Source: Parabacteroides massiliensis (lineage in GTDB: Bacteria; Bacteroidota; Bacteroidia; Bacteroidales; Tannerellaceae). Taken from it: a DNA stretch of 64,000 nt. The notes beneath the pieces are model-generated. The model was not told the origin of the DNA. It saw only the letters and a program-made list of their open reading frames with translations, and did no database searches. Shown in pieces: positions 16,253 through 24,683 of the stretch. The position numbers and the translations under genes are program-made. Numbering within the stretch: position 1 is the stretch's first letter; each line of letters begins with the position of its first letter. Where the stretch lies: positions 1,543,787 to 1,607,786 of the forward strand of contig NZ_LT700189.1 of assembly GCF_900155425.1 (NCBI RefSeq), in the 5' to 3' direction.

Positions 16253-17710
16253 ATGAAGATTACTGATTTAAAACCTGAAATCGTTTGGAAGTTCTTCCAC
16301 CAGGTAACCCAAGTGCCCCGTCCTTCAAAGAAGGAAGGGAAAATGATCGAGTTTCTTGAATCATTCGCCAAACAGTATAAAATCGCCATCAAAAAAGATG
16401 CCACAGGCAATATCTTGATGTCTAAACCGGCTACTCCCGGCAAAGAAAACCTGCCGACTGTCGTTCTGCAATCCCATATGGATATGGTTTGCGAAAAGAA
16501 CAATGGCACCGCGCATGATTTCGACAAGGATCCGATCGAAACAATCGTAGACGGGAACTGGCTTCATGCCAACGGGACGACGCTGGGAGCCGACAACGGC
16601 ATCGGCGTAGCCGCAGAACTGGCCCTCCTCGCTTCCGACGACATCGAGCACGGACCGATCGAATGCCTTTTCACCGTAGACGAAGAAACCGGACTGACCG
16701 GAGCCAAAGCACTCGAAAAAGGATTCATGACAGGCGAGATACTACTGAACCTCGACAGTGAAGACGAAGGCGAAATCTTCATGGGTTGCGCAGGCGGCAA
16801 AGACACGCAAGCGGTGTTCCACTACGAATCACGTGACACCAACCCGAACATGCAATATTTCAAAATCGAAGTGAAAGGCCTGAACGGCGGACATTCCGGT
16901 GGCGAAATACACAAAGGATTGGGTAATGCCAACAAAATCATGGCACGCTACCTGTACCTGCTGAAAAACCAGGCCGATTTCCACCTTTGCTTCATCCACG
17001 GCGGTAACCTCCGCAACGCTATCGCCCGCGAAGCGCAAGCGACCATCGGCCTGTATCCGGAAGAAAAGGAGACAGCCCGCATCCTGCTGAACCATTTCAC
17101 GGCAGATATCGAAAACGAACTGAAACACGTAGACCCGAACGTACAGATCACAATGGCATCGGTCGACCGTCCTGACAAATATATCAATGACTATGATGCC
17201 GAAAAACTGATTTTGGCTTTACATGCCTGCCCGCATGGCGTGATCGGCATGAGCCACGACATCGAAGGACTGGTGGAAACCTCGACCAACCTGGCCTCTG
17301 TCAAGATGGGAGATGACAACACAATCATTGTCGGCACAAGCCAGCGCAGCTCCATCGAGTCTTGCAAGAACATGATCGCCAACCAGGTCGCATCTGTTTT
17401 CAAATTAGCCGGTGCACATGTCACTCACGGCGACGGTTATCCTGGTTGGGCGCCTAATCCGGATTCAAAGATTCTGAAAGTGGCACAAGAGACCTACAAA
17501 CGGTTGTTCAACAAAGAACCCAAAATAATGGCGATCCACGCCGGATTGGAATGCGGTCTGTTCTTGGAGAAATATCCGAACCTGGACATGATCTCATTCG
17601 GACCGACACTCCGGGATGTCCATTCGCCCAACGAACGCATACAGATCGACACCGTCGGTTTGTGGTGGTCTCACTTGCTCGAACTATTAAAGAGCATCCC
17701 CGCAAAATAA
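16253..17710 (+). CDS. pepD: Aminoacyl-histidine dipeptidase (PepD, M20 family)
   Basis: Zinc dipeptidase that cleaves Xaa-His dipeptides such as carnosine. The 485-residue protein shows the M20 metal ligands in order: LQSHMDMVCEKN (about residue 80), LGADNGIGVAAELALL, and TVDEETGLTGAKAL, plus a lid domain segment GLNGGHSGGEIHKGLGNANK and a late HAGLECGLF. Length matches PepD of E. coli. It is a single gene with its own terminator. No canonical TAnnTTTG box was found before it. Confidence 0.93.
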   Translation: MKITDLKPEIVWKFFHQVTQVPRPSKKEGKMIEFLESFAKQYKIAIKKDATGNILMSKPATPGKENLPTVVLQSHMDMVCEKNNGTAHDFDKDPIETIVDGNWLHANGTTLGADNGIGVAAELALLASDDIEHGPIECLFTVDEETGLTGAKALEKGFMTGEILLNLDSEDEGEIFMGCAGGKDTQAVFHYESRDTNPNMQYFKIEVKGLNGGHSGGEIHKGLGNANKIMARYLYLLKNQADFHLCFIHGGNLRNAIAREAQATIGLYPEEKETARILLNHFTADIENELKHVDPNVQITMASVDRPDKYINDYDAEKLILALHACPHGVIGMSHDIEGLVETSTNLASVKMGDDNTIIVGTSQRSSIESCKNMIANQVASVFKLAGAHVTHGDGYPGWAPNPDSKILKVAQETYKRLFNKEPKIMAIHAGLECGLFLEKYPNLDMISFGPTLRDVHSPNERIQIDTVGLWWSHLLELLKSIPAK

Positions 17711-17732
17711 AACGATACATTTTTCGTTATAG

Positions 17733-17773
17733 AAAGAGGATTAACATTCGGTGGATGTTTTTCCTCTTTTTTT
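17733..17773 (+). terminator. Terminator after pepD
   Basis: AAAGAGGA at 17733-17740 pairs with TCCTCTTT at 17762-17769, with an inner AACAT/ATGTT pair and a T run after it. Confidence 0.75.
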
Positions 17774-17860
17774 ATGTTAATCACAGAAAACTTATTTATG
17801 ATAAAATTGTTTTCTTATTGACATTATATGGTAAATAACTATTTACCCGGACTATTAATA

Positions 17861-19333
17861 ATGAATGAAATGAAAAAATTAGCAGCTCCGCTACTCATAC
17901 TATTTTTTATCGTGCTCAACCTGTTGTCGTGCGACGGGCTGGACGAAAACTATTCGAGTAACCCCAACCACCGGCTGAGCTTCTCGGTCGACACGCTTTC
18001 TTTCGATACGGTGTTCGCCACGATTGGTTCCGCAACCAAAGAGTTCATGATCTACAACCGCAACGACCAGCCGTTGCTGATCAGCGAGATACTGTTGGCA
18101 AGCGGTGAAGAGACAGGTTTCCGCATCAATGTGGACGGGCGTAAAGGCGACCATTTCCAAGATGTAAGGATACAGGCCAACGACAGTTTGTATGTATTCG
18201 TGGAAGTCACCGTCAATCCGAATGCATCCAACCAGCCGTTGCTGGTAGACGACTCGGTCATCTTCACCACAAACGGCATCAAACAATCTGTCCGCCTCGA
18301 AGCATACGGGCAAAATGTAAACCTATATAAAAACGGGCTCATCCTGACACAAGACACCCGTTTCACAGCCGAACGGCCCTATCTCATATACGACAGCCTT
18401 GTGGTATCTCCCGACGTCACACTCGAAATCGATCCGGGCGTAACTTTCTATATGCACGACACGGCGAAAGTCATCACCTACGGGACTTTGCTGGCCCAAG
18501 GAACACACGAAAATCCGATCGTCTTCCGCGGAGACCGCCTCGATTTCATACTGAACGACATACTGCCCTACGACCGGACACCGTCGCAGTGGGGAGGCAT
18601 CTTCTTCCGCTCGGAAAGCTACAACAATATAATGGACAATGTAATCGTGCGAAACGGGAAAACAGGACTGACGTTCGAAAAATCGTCTCCTGACGAATCC
18701 AAGCTGAAATTAAACAACTCTCAGATCACGAATATGGGAGAGAATCTGTTCTTCGCACTCGATTGCAACATAGAAGTGACCAACACGGAATTGACGAATG
18801 CCGGAGGAGGCGTCGTCGTGCTGATTGGCGGAGAATACAAGTTTATCCATTGTACGCTTGCCAATTTCATGACATTGGAAAAACGAACCACGTCTTGTCT
18901 CACGATGGCGAACAATGCAAATAATGAGGCTCATCCCCTCAACGCGACATTCGACAATTGCATTATCGACGGCAGTTTCGATGCCGGCAAGGAAGAATAC
19001 AAAGGGGAGCTCAATCTCTCCATCGACGGCGCAGCTTCAATCGAATACATCTTTAACCATTGCGTGGTTAAGACGAACGGCAACAACAATGATCACTTCA
19101 AAGAGGTACTGTTCACAAACGTCAGTCCTTCCTACAGGCTAAAGGGTGGCGAAAAGAACAAATACCGCTTTGATTTCCGGCCGGATTCGCTGACGACTTT
19201 AGGAGTAGGGAAAGCCGATATCTTCGTCACACAGCAATATCCGGTGGACCGCTACGGCATAAATCGCCTGGCAAACGACGGTCCCGATATCGGAGCCTAC
19301 GAATTCGTTCCGAAAGAAGAGGTCTCCCAATAA
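17861..19333 (+). CDS. Lipoprotein with predicted parallel beta-helix
   Basis: A 490-residue lipoprotein (lipobox VLNLLSC near residue 25 from the chosen ATG). After a beta-sandwich-like region (to about 160), residues 170-440 show short repeated strands typical of a right-handed parallel beta-helix: WGGIFFRSESYNNIMDNVIVRNGKTGL, then paired NxxI/NCxI turns. The tail DIGAYEFVP is common at the end of such Bacteroidetes surface proteins. It precedes an EEP nuclease/phosphatase by only 7 bases, so both are likely co-transcribed. The function is unknown; polysaccharide binding or cleavage is possible. An upstream ATG at 17828 seems less likely because it buries the signal sequence. Confidence 0.72.
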   Translation: MNEMKKLAAPLLILFFIVLNLLSCDGLDENYSSNPNHRLSFSVDTLSFDTVFATIGSATKEFMIYNRNDQPLLISEILLASGEETGFRINVDGRKGDHFQDVRIQANDSLYVFVEVTVNPNASNQPLLVDDSVIFTTNGIKQSVRLEAYGQNVNLYKNGLILTQDTRFTAERPYLIYDSLVVSPDVTLEIDPGVTFYMHDTAKVITYGTLLAQGTHENPIVFRGDRLDFILNDILPYDRTPSQWGGIFFRSESYNNIMDNVIVRNGKTGLTFEKSSPDESKLKLNNSQITNMGENLFFALDCNIEVTNTELTNAGGGVVVLIGGEYKFIHCTLANFMTLEKRTTSCLTMANNANNEAHPLNATFDNCIIDGSFDAGKEEYKGELNLSIDGAASIEYIFNHCVVKTNGNNNDHFKEVLFTNVSPSYRLKGGEKNKYRFDFRPDSLTTLGVGKADIFVTQQYPVDRYGINRLANDGPDIGAYEFVPKEEVSQ

Positions 19334-19340
19334 CAACGAT

Positions 19341-20417
19341 ATGGCCCGAATCTTAACTATGACATTTTTTATCCTGGCACTGTTTTCCTTGTCTTCATCC
19401 GGACAGGCAGACTTTCGCGTGATGAGCTATAACGTCGAAAACCTCTTCGACACGGAAGACGACCCGCTTACCGCCGACAACGACTTCCTTCCCTCCGGCA
19501 ACCGCCATTGGACACCCGGACGGTTTTATCACAAATTGCAGCAACTGGCAAAAGTCATCACCGCTGCCGGCGAATGGAGCACCCCCGCTTTGATCGGACT
19601 TTGCGAAGTAGAAAACGATTCCGTGCTTGTCCGCCTCCTGAACTCCACCCCGCTCCGCCGGCAACACTATCGCCATTGCATGACGCACGGACAAGACAGG
19701 CGAGGCATCAACGTGGCATTGCTCTACCAACGGGACAAGTTCCGCTACCGAGGACACACGGAGCACCCGGTCCGCTTTACCCGCCGACGCCACAAACAGA
19801 CCCGTAACATCCTGCATGTATGGGGAGAGGTGATTACCGGAGACCGGCTCGATGTTTTTGTCTGCCACTTTCCCTCCCGTTACGGAGGAGAAAAAGAAAG
19901 TGAACCGGACCGCTTGGACGCAGCACGTACCCTGCGCATATTATGCGATTCGATCCATAGCCTCCGTCCCGCCCCGCACATCCTGATCATGGGAGATTTC
20001 AATGACACGCCGGACGACACAAGCGTCCGGGCTATATTGCATGCCCATCCGTTTCCGGCTCCATGCCTACCCGCTTCCGGTTCCATGCCTGTGGAACTCC
20101 GGACAGAGACTTGTCCGCCTCTCCACCTGTATAACCTATTTGCCGGAAACAGGCAGGTTGTACCTCCGGGTAGCCACAAATATCAAGGAGAATGGAGCCA
20201 GTTAGACCAAATCATCCTGTCGTCTTCTCTCACCGACACCGCCTCCCGGATGCAACTCGTCCCGGAAAGTGCCCGTATCTTCGCCCCGCCATTCCTACTG
20301 ACAAAAGACAAAACCTGGCGCGGCGAACGTCCTTTCCGTTCTTATTACGGTTTCAAATACGAAGGCGGCTACAGCGATCATCTCCCCTTGCTCGTCGACT
20401 TTCTACTATTGAAATAA
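19341..20417 (+). CDS. Secreted endonuclease/exonuclease/phosphatase family protein
   Basis: A 358-residue exported EEP-fold enzyme. After a signal peptide (cut near SSSGQA) come FRVMSYNVENLFDTEDD (metal-site Asn and Glu), GLCEVENDSVL, a DRRGINVALLYQ segment, MGDFNDTPDD with the catalytic GDFN pattern, and GGYSDHLPLLVDF with the general-base His. Family members cut DNA, sphingolipids or phosphoinositides, so the exact substrate is open. It sits between a beta-helix lipoprotein and an M23 peptidase with almost no spacing. Confidence 0.87.
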   Translation: MARILTMTFFILALFSLSSSGQADFRVMSYNVENLFDTEDDPLTADNDFLPSGNRHWTPGRFYHKLQQLAKVITAAGEWSTPALIGLCEVENDSVLVRLLNSTPLRRQHYRHCMTHGQDRRGINVALLYQRDKFRYRGHTEHPVRFTRRRHKQTRNILHVWGEVITGDRLDVFVCHFPSRYGGEKESEPDRLDAARTLRILCDSIHSLRPAPHILIMGDFNDTPDDTSVRAILHAHPFPAPCLPASGSMPVELRTETCPPLHLYNLFAGNRQVVPPGSHKYQGEWSQLDQIILSSSLTDTASRMQLVPESARIFAPPFLLTKDKTWRGERPFRSYYGFKYEGGYSDHLPLLVDFLLLK

Positions 20418-20450
20418 ATGATTACTTTTGTTTTCCTAAATACACATAAT

Positions 20451-22121
20451 ATGAACAAGCTATACATCGCCATACTGGCTTTTTGCATACAGACAATAAG
20501 TGCCCAACAACTCCGCCAGCCATTCGATTTTCCGATTTTGCTGAGTGGAAACTTCGGTGAATTACGCAGCAATCACTTTCATTCCGGAATAGATTTCAAG
20601 ACACAAGGTGTCGAAGGAAAACCGATCCATGCCGTACAGGAAGGATACGTCTCCCGCATATCCGTCAGCCCGTGGGGATACGGGAACGCACTATACCTGA
20701 CACATCCGGACGGGACGACAACCGTCTACGCACATCTGCAACGGTTCGCACCCTCCATCGCCCGATACCTCAAGGAGCAGCAATACGAACAGGAAAAATT
20801 CAACGTAAACCTCTCTCTCACCCCGGATCGCCTTCCGGTCAAGAAAGGGGAAATCGTCGCCTATAGTGGAAACACAGGAAGTTCGGGCGGCCCGCACCTT
20901 CATTTCGAAGTGCGCGACACGGAAAGCGAAGATGTCCTCGACCCGATCGAATATTTCAAGGAGAAGATAACCGATACTCGTGCCCCCCAAATACAAGGCA
21001 TACTGGTCTGCCCGCAACCGGGCAAAGGAGTGGTCAATGGCAGTAGCCGTAAACTGGAGCTAAAACCAGTCACGGCCAAAAACGGCAAGCAAACCATTAC
21101 CGGCAAGCTCGAAGCATGGGGAGAGATCGGACTGGCGATCAAAGCTTACGACTATATGGACAACACAACCAACATCTACGGAGTGAAAGAGATCACCCTC
21201 CGTCTGGACAACCAGACAATCTACCATAGCAACCTGGATCGCTTTGCATTCGACGAAACCCGCTACCTGAACAGCTACGTCGATTATGAGGAATGGACAA
21301 ACCGCCAATCTTTCTATATGCGCAGTTTCGTAGAACCGGGCAACCGGCTTCGCTTCAGCGAAAGCATCAATAGGGGAATCATTCGCATCGAAGAAGAGAA
21401 GACGTACCATCTCACGTACACGCTTGCCGATGCCTTCGGCAACACGACTCGCCTATCCGTTTGGATAGAAGGGAAGGAACAGGAGATTCCGGAAATCGAG
21501 ACTGATGGCACAGAGTTGTTTCATTGGATAACCGACAACCGGTTCGGTGCAAAAGGCATCCGGATGACGATTCCGAAAGGCAACCTCTATGACGATCTTT
21601 ATTTCCGCTATTCGGTAAAAGAAGACAGTACGGCACTGGCAGACACGCACATGCTGCATAACCACCCCGTCCCGCTTCACAGCTCGGCCCAGTTATCTCT
21701 GCGTTTACGGATCGACACATTGGAAAACAAACGGCAATATGGTATCGTCAGCATCCGGAAAGGCCGCCAATCCTGGATCGGCGGTACCTATCGTAACGGC
21801 TGGATCGACGGAACGATCAAAGAACTGGGCAATTATACGATTGGGCAAGACCTCCAAGCGCCGACGATCACCCCGTTGGGAGCCCAAACATGGATCAGCA
21901 AACAAGCATTCGTTTTCCGCCTGTCCGATAACCTGAGTGGCATACAAACCTACCGGGGAGAGATAGACGGGCAATACGTCCTGTTCGAAATGAACAGCAG
22001 ATCAGTCATCACCTACAAGCTCGACAAGGAACGGCTCGACAGAGGAAAACATACCCTCAAGCTAACGGTTACGGATGCTGCCGGAAACCGGTCGGAATAT
22101 ACGCATCCCTTCGTCTGGTAG
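20451..22121 (+). CDS. Secreted M23 (LytM-type) metallopeptidase
   Basis: A 556-residue exported peptidase. The signal peptide MNKLYIAILAFCIQTISA is followed at once by the catalytic domain: SNHFHSGIDF with zinc ligands His44 and Asp48, GYGNALYLTHPDG, YAHL and GGPHLHFEVRD with the HxH pair near residue 150. Residues 190-556 hold beta-sandwich-like domains with no name I can give. M23 enzymes cut peptide cross-links in peptidoglycan or act as activators of amidases. The start at 20451 is preferred because an in-frame ATG at 20418 would bury the signal peptide. Confidence 0.88.
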   Translation: MNKLYIAILAFCIQTISAQQLRQPFDFPILLSGNFGELRSNHFHSGIDFKTQGVEGKPIHAVQEGYVSRISVSPWGYGNALYLTHPDGTTTVYAHLQRFAPSIARYLKEQQYEQEKFNVNLSLTPDRLPVKKGEIVAYSGNTGSSGGPHLHFEVRDTESEDVLDPIEYFKEKITDTRAPQIQGILVCPQPGKGVVNGSSRKLELKPVTAKNGKQTITGKLEAWGEIGLAIKAYDYMDNTTNIYGVKEITLRLDNQTIYHSNLDRFAFDETRYLNSYVDYEEWTNRQSFYMRSFVEPGNRLRFSESINRGIIRIEEEKTYHLTYTLADAFGNTTRLSVWIEGKEQEIPEIETDGTELFHWITDNRFGAKGIRMTIPKGNLYDDLYFRYSVKEDSTALADTHMLHNHPVPLHSSAQLSLRLRIDTLENKRQYGIVSIRKGRQSWIGGTYRNGWIDGTIKELGNYTIGQDLQAPTITPLGAQTWISKQAFVFRLSDNLSGIQTYRGEIDGQYVLFEMNSRSVITYKLDKERLDRGKHTLKLTVTDAAGNRSEYTHPFVW

Positions 22122-22297
22122 AGGGCGTACCGGCTGTTCCTAAATCCACATCCGGACACGGCACACTCGCAAAAAAGAAATCAATCACAGACCGGACTCC
22201 CGATATGGATCAGTCTTTTTTTTCATATTTGCGATAAATTCTTGCTATTAAACCGGATTCGGTTTGAATGTCTGACAAAAATATCCAGTCCTTTCAC

Positions 22298-22327
22298 TTG
22301 GATGTTTCCTGACTTTCTGTATCTTTG
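22298..22327 (+). promoter_or_regulatory. Promoter of the phosphosugar mutase gene
   Basis: TATCTTTG at 22320-22327 with a TTG at 22298-22300 gives a 19-base spacer. The ATG follows 34 bases later. Confidence 0.6.
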
Positions 22328-22361
22328 TTCATTCTAAAATTAAAAGCAAGACATATAGGTC

Positions 22362-24110
22362 ATGGAAAACAAGGAACTGTTAGAAAAGGTAAGAAGCAAG
22401 GCACAAAGCTGGCTTACTGAAAGTTATGACGCTGATACACGTGCACAGGTGCAGGCTCTGTTAGACAATGAAGATCCGACGGAACTGATCGAATCGTTCT
22501 ACAAAGACCTGGAATTCGGTACAGGTGGTTTGAGAGGCATCATGGGAGTAGGTTCAAACCGCATGAATATCTATACGGTAGGAGCTGCCACACAAGGCTT
22601 ATCCAACTATCTGAAAAAGGAATTTGCCAATTTGAGCCAAATCAAAGTTGTCATCGGCCATGACTGCCGCAACAACAGCCGCAAATTTGCTGAAATCTCT
22701 GCTGACATTTTCTCTGCAAACGGTATCAAGGTTTATCTGTTCGAAGACCTTCGCCCGACTCCTGAAATGTCATATACCATCCGTAAGTTGGGATGCCAGA
22801 GCGGTATTATCCTGACTGCTTCGCACAATCCGAAAGAATATAATGGATACAAGGCCTATTGGGACGATGGCGCCCAGATGATCGCTCCGCACGACAAGAA
22901 CACGATTGCCGAAGTCAACAAAATCCGCAATGCCAGCGAAATCAAATTCGAAGGCAACAAGGAACTGATCGAAATCATCGGCAAGGAAATCGACGAACAA
23001 TATATCAACGACTTGACAAAAATATCCTTGTCACCGGAATCCATCGCCCGCCACCACGATATGAAGATCGTCTACACGCCGATCCACGGAACAGGCGTGA
23101 CGGTTATCCCGCCGACATTGAAAGCGTTCGGTTTCACGAATATCATCCACGTTCCCGAACAGGACGTAGTAAGCGGTGACTTCCCTACCGTCGTTTCCCC
23201 CAACCCGGAAGAACCGGCCGCTTTGGCTCTGGCTGTTGAGAAAGCCAAGGAAACGGATGCCGAACTGGTATTGGCTTCCGACCCGGATGCAGACCGCGTA
23301 GGTGCAGCCGTTAAGAACAACGACGGCGAATGGGTATTGCTGAACGGCAACCAGACTGCTTTGATGTTTGTCTACTACCTCATCACCCGCTGGAAAGAAC
23401 TCGGCAAAATCAACGGCAAAGAATATATCGTGAAGACAATCGTCACGACCGAATTGATCCGTACGATCGCTGAAAAGAACGGTGTCGAAGTGTATGACGT
23501 TTACACCGGTTTCAAATGGATTGCCGATGTCATGAAGAAGAACGAAGGCAAAAAGAACTATATCGGTGGCGGTGAAGAAAGCTACGGTTTCCTGTGTGAA
23601 GATTTCGTTCGTGATAAAGACGCTGTTTCCGCTTGTGCCATCCTAGCCGAGATTGCAGCTTGGGCTAAAGATCAAGGCATCACGATGTACCAATTGTTGC
23701 AAAACATCTATGTACAGTATGGTTTCTCCAAAGAAAAAGGCATCTCTGTCGTAAAGAAAGGAAAGAGCGGCGCTGAAGAGATCGAAGCCATGATGAAACA
23801 TTTCCGCGAAAACCCGTTACTGGAAATTGCCGGTTCCAAAGTCACTCTGTTCTACGACTATGCCTCCCTGAAAGGCAAAGACTATGTAGAAAACGAAACA
23901 TTGATATTGGATATGCCGACTACTTCCAATGTACTGCAATATTTCACCGAAGACGGCACGAAAGTTTCTATCCGTCCTTCCGGCACAGAGCCCAAAATCA
24001 AGTTCTATTGCGAAGTCCATTCCAAAGTGAAGAGTCTCGACGAACTGCCGGCCGCTGAAAAAGCCGGAGCAGAAAAGATCGAAGCGATCAAGGCCTCATT
24101 GGGAATCTAA
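22362..24110 (+). CDS. Phosphoglucomutase/phosphomannomutase family protein
   Basis: Moves phosphate between C1 and C6 of hexose phosphates. The 582-residue protein carries all family motifs in order: the phosphoserine loop TASHNPKEYNGYKAY, the Mg site DPDADRVG, the sugar-binding GGGEESYGF and the phosphate site RPSGTEPKIKFY. The length and the GTGGLRGIMGVG N-terminal segment fit the PgcA-like phospho-sugar mutases. With glgP and glycogen synthase in this window it could link glucose 1-phosphate and glucose 6-phosphate. Confidence 0.92.
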   Translation: MENKELLEKVRSKAQSWLTESYDADTRAQVQALLDNEDPTELIESFYKDLEFGTGGLRGIMGVGSNRMNIYTVGAATQGLSNYLKKEFANLSQIKVVIGHDCRNNSRKFAEISADIFSANGIKVYLFEDLRPTPEMSYTIRKLGCQSGIILTASHNPKEYNGYKAYWDDGAQMIAPHDKNTIAEVNKIRNASEIKFEGNKELIEIIGKEIDEQYINDLTKISLSPESIARHHDMKIVYTPIHGTGVTVIPPTLKAFGFTNIIHVPEQDVVSGDFPTVVSPNPEEPAALALAVEKAKETDAELVLASDPDADRVGAAVKNNDGEWVLLNGNQTALMFVYYLITRWKELGKINGKEYIVKTIVTTELIRTIAEKNGVEVYDVYTGFKWIADVMKKNEGKKNYIGGGEESYGFLCEDFVRDKDAVSACAILAEIAAWAKDQGITMYQLLQNIYVQYGFSKEKGISVVKKGKSGAEEIEAMMKHFRENPLLEIAGSKVTLFYDYASLKGKDYVENETLILDMPTTSNVLQYFTEDGTKVSIRPSGTEPKIKFYCEVHSKVKSLDELPAAEKAGAEKIEAIKASLGI

Positions 24111-24130
24111 ACCCGCCATATTCTCAAAGA

Positions 24131-24200
24131 CGGTATGTTAAAATGTACTTGTTCACGTGCTTGGCGCGGAAACAAGTACATTTTAACATACCGCCTTTTT
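24131..24200 (+). terminator. Very long terminator hairpin after the phosphosugar mutase
   Basis: A perfect 23-bp stem (24131-24153 with 24171-24193), a 17-base GC-rich loop and a T run after CCG-CC. The stem is much longer than needed for termination. Confidence 0.85.
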
Positions 24201-24370
24201 TATCTATATTCTTTCTTCCACAATTTTCTGCAGATACCCTAAAATATCTTTACGCCCCTCTTCTGTGCATTGAAACATTTGACCGCCACAAATACCACAT
24301 TTACTGCATCATAGAAAAAAGGGAAGTCAAACCAAACAACTTTCCTTGATTTTCCACCTCTACCAACCAT

Positions 24371-24385
24371 AGTTCTTTCTGAACT
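24371..24385 (+). repeat. Left recombination site of predicted invertible promoter 1
   Basis: AGTTCTTTCTGAACT is an exact fit to the AGTYYYN4GDACT motif described for inversion sites of the B. fragilis tyrosine recombinase Tsr0667. It is matched in inverse orientation at 24540-24554 (14 of 15 bases). Confidence 0.7.
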
Positions 24386-24443
24386 GAGATGAATTGTCAA
24401 AGAAAAAATTAACAATTGTACAAGCTCTGCTCAAACGTGTTCG

Positions 24444-24475
24444 CAAACATACGGGTAATTTTTAAATAATACAAA
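24444..24475 (-). promoter_or_regulatory. Promoter inside invertible segment 1, pointing away from susC
   Basis: On the minus strand the -33 TTTG (24475-24472) and -7 TATGTTTG (24451-24444) are separated by 20 bases, a full consensus. In the present orientation it reads to the left. After inversion its -7 box would fall at about 24474-24481 and read into susC. Confidence 0.7.
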
Positions 24476-24539
24476 CATTAGGAACTTTTATTTGCAAACA
24501 AAAAATATTTGGCAAGCATAATTCTTAGGATATATCCGT

Positions 24540-24554
24540 AGTTCAGAAAGTACT
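24540..24554 (-). repeat. Right recombination site of predicted invertible promoter 1
   Basis: Plus-strand AGTTCAGAAAGTACT; its reverse complement differs from the left site at one of 15 bases. The 154 bases between the two sites would be flipped. Confidence 0.65.
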
Positions 24555-24683
24555 AAGTTACTAATACAAATTAATTTAATATTTATTATGCATTGTCTTT
24601 TTAATACCTCGTAATTTCAAAAGTTTCGTATAAAACTATTTTTCAATCTATTACTATAATGTTTAATCAAATACACAACAAAG

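Larger units (their letters stand above)
24194..24683. other. 490-base A/T-rich upstream region of the first susC
   Basis: No gene is supported here; a short frame at 24143-24349 overlaps the terminator hairpin and has no family features. The region holds the invertible segment (24371-24554) and, after it, a 129-base leader with no consensus -7 box on the plus strand. Confidence 0.6.

Noticed and set aside
24143-24349. A 68-codon frame between the phosphosugar mutase and susC
   Set aside because: It begins inside the 23-bp terminator hairpin and has no recognisable protein features.
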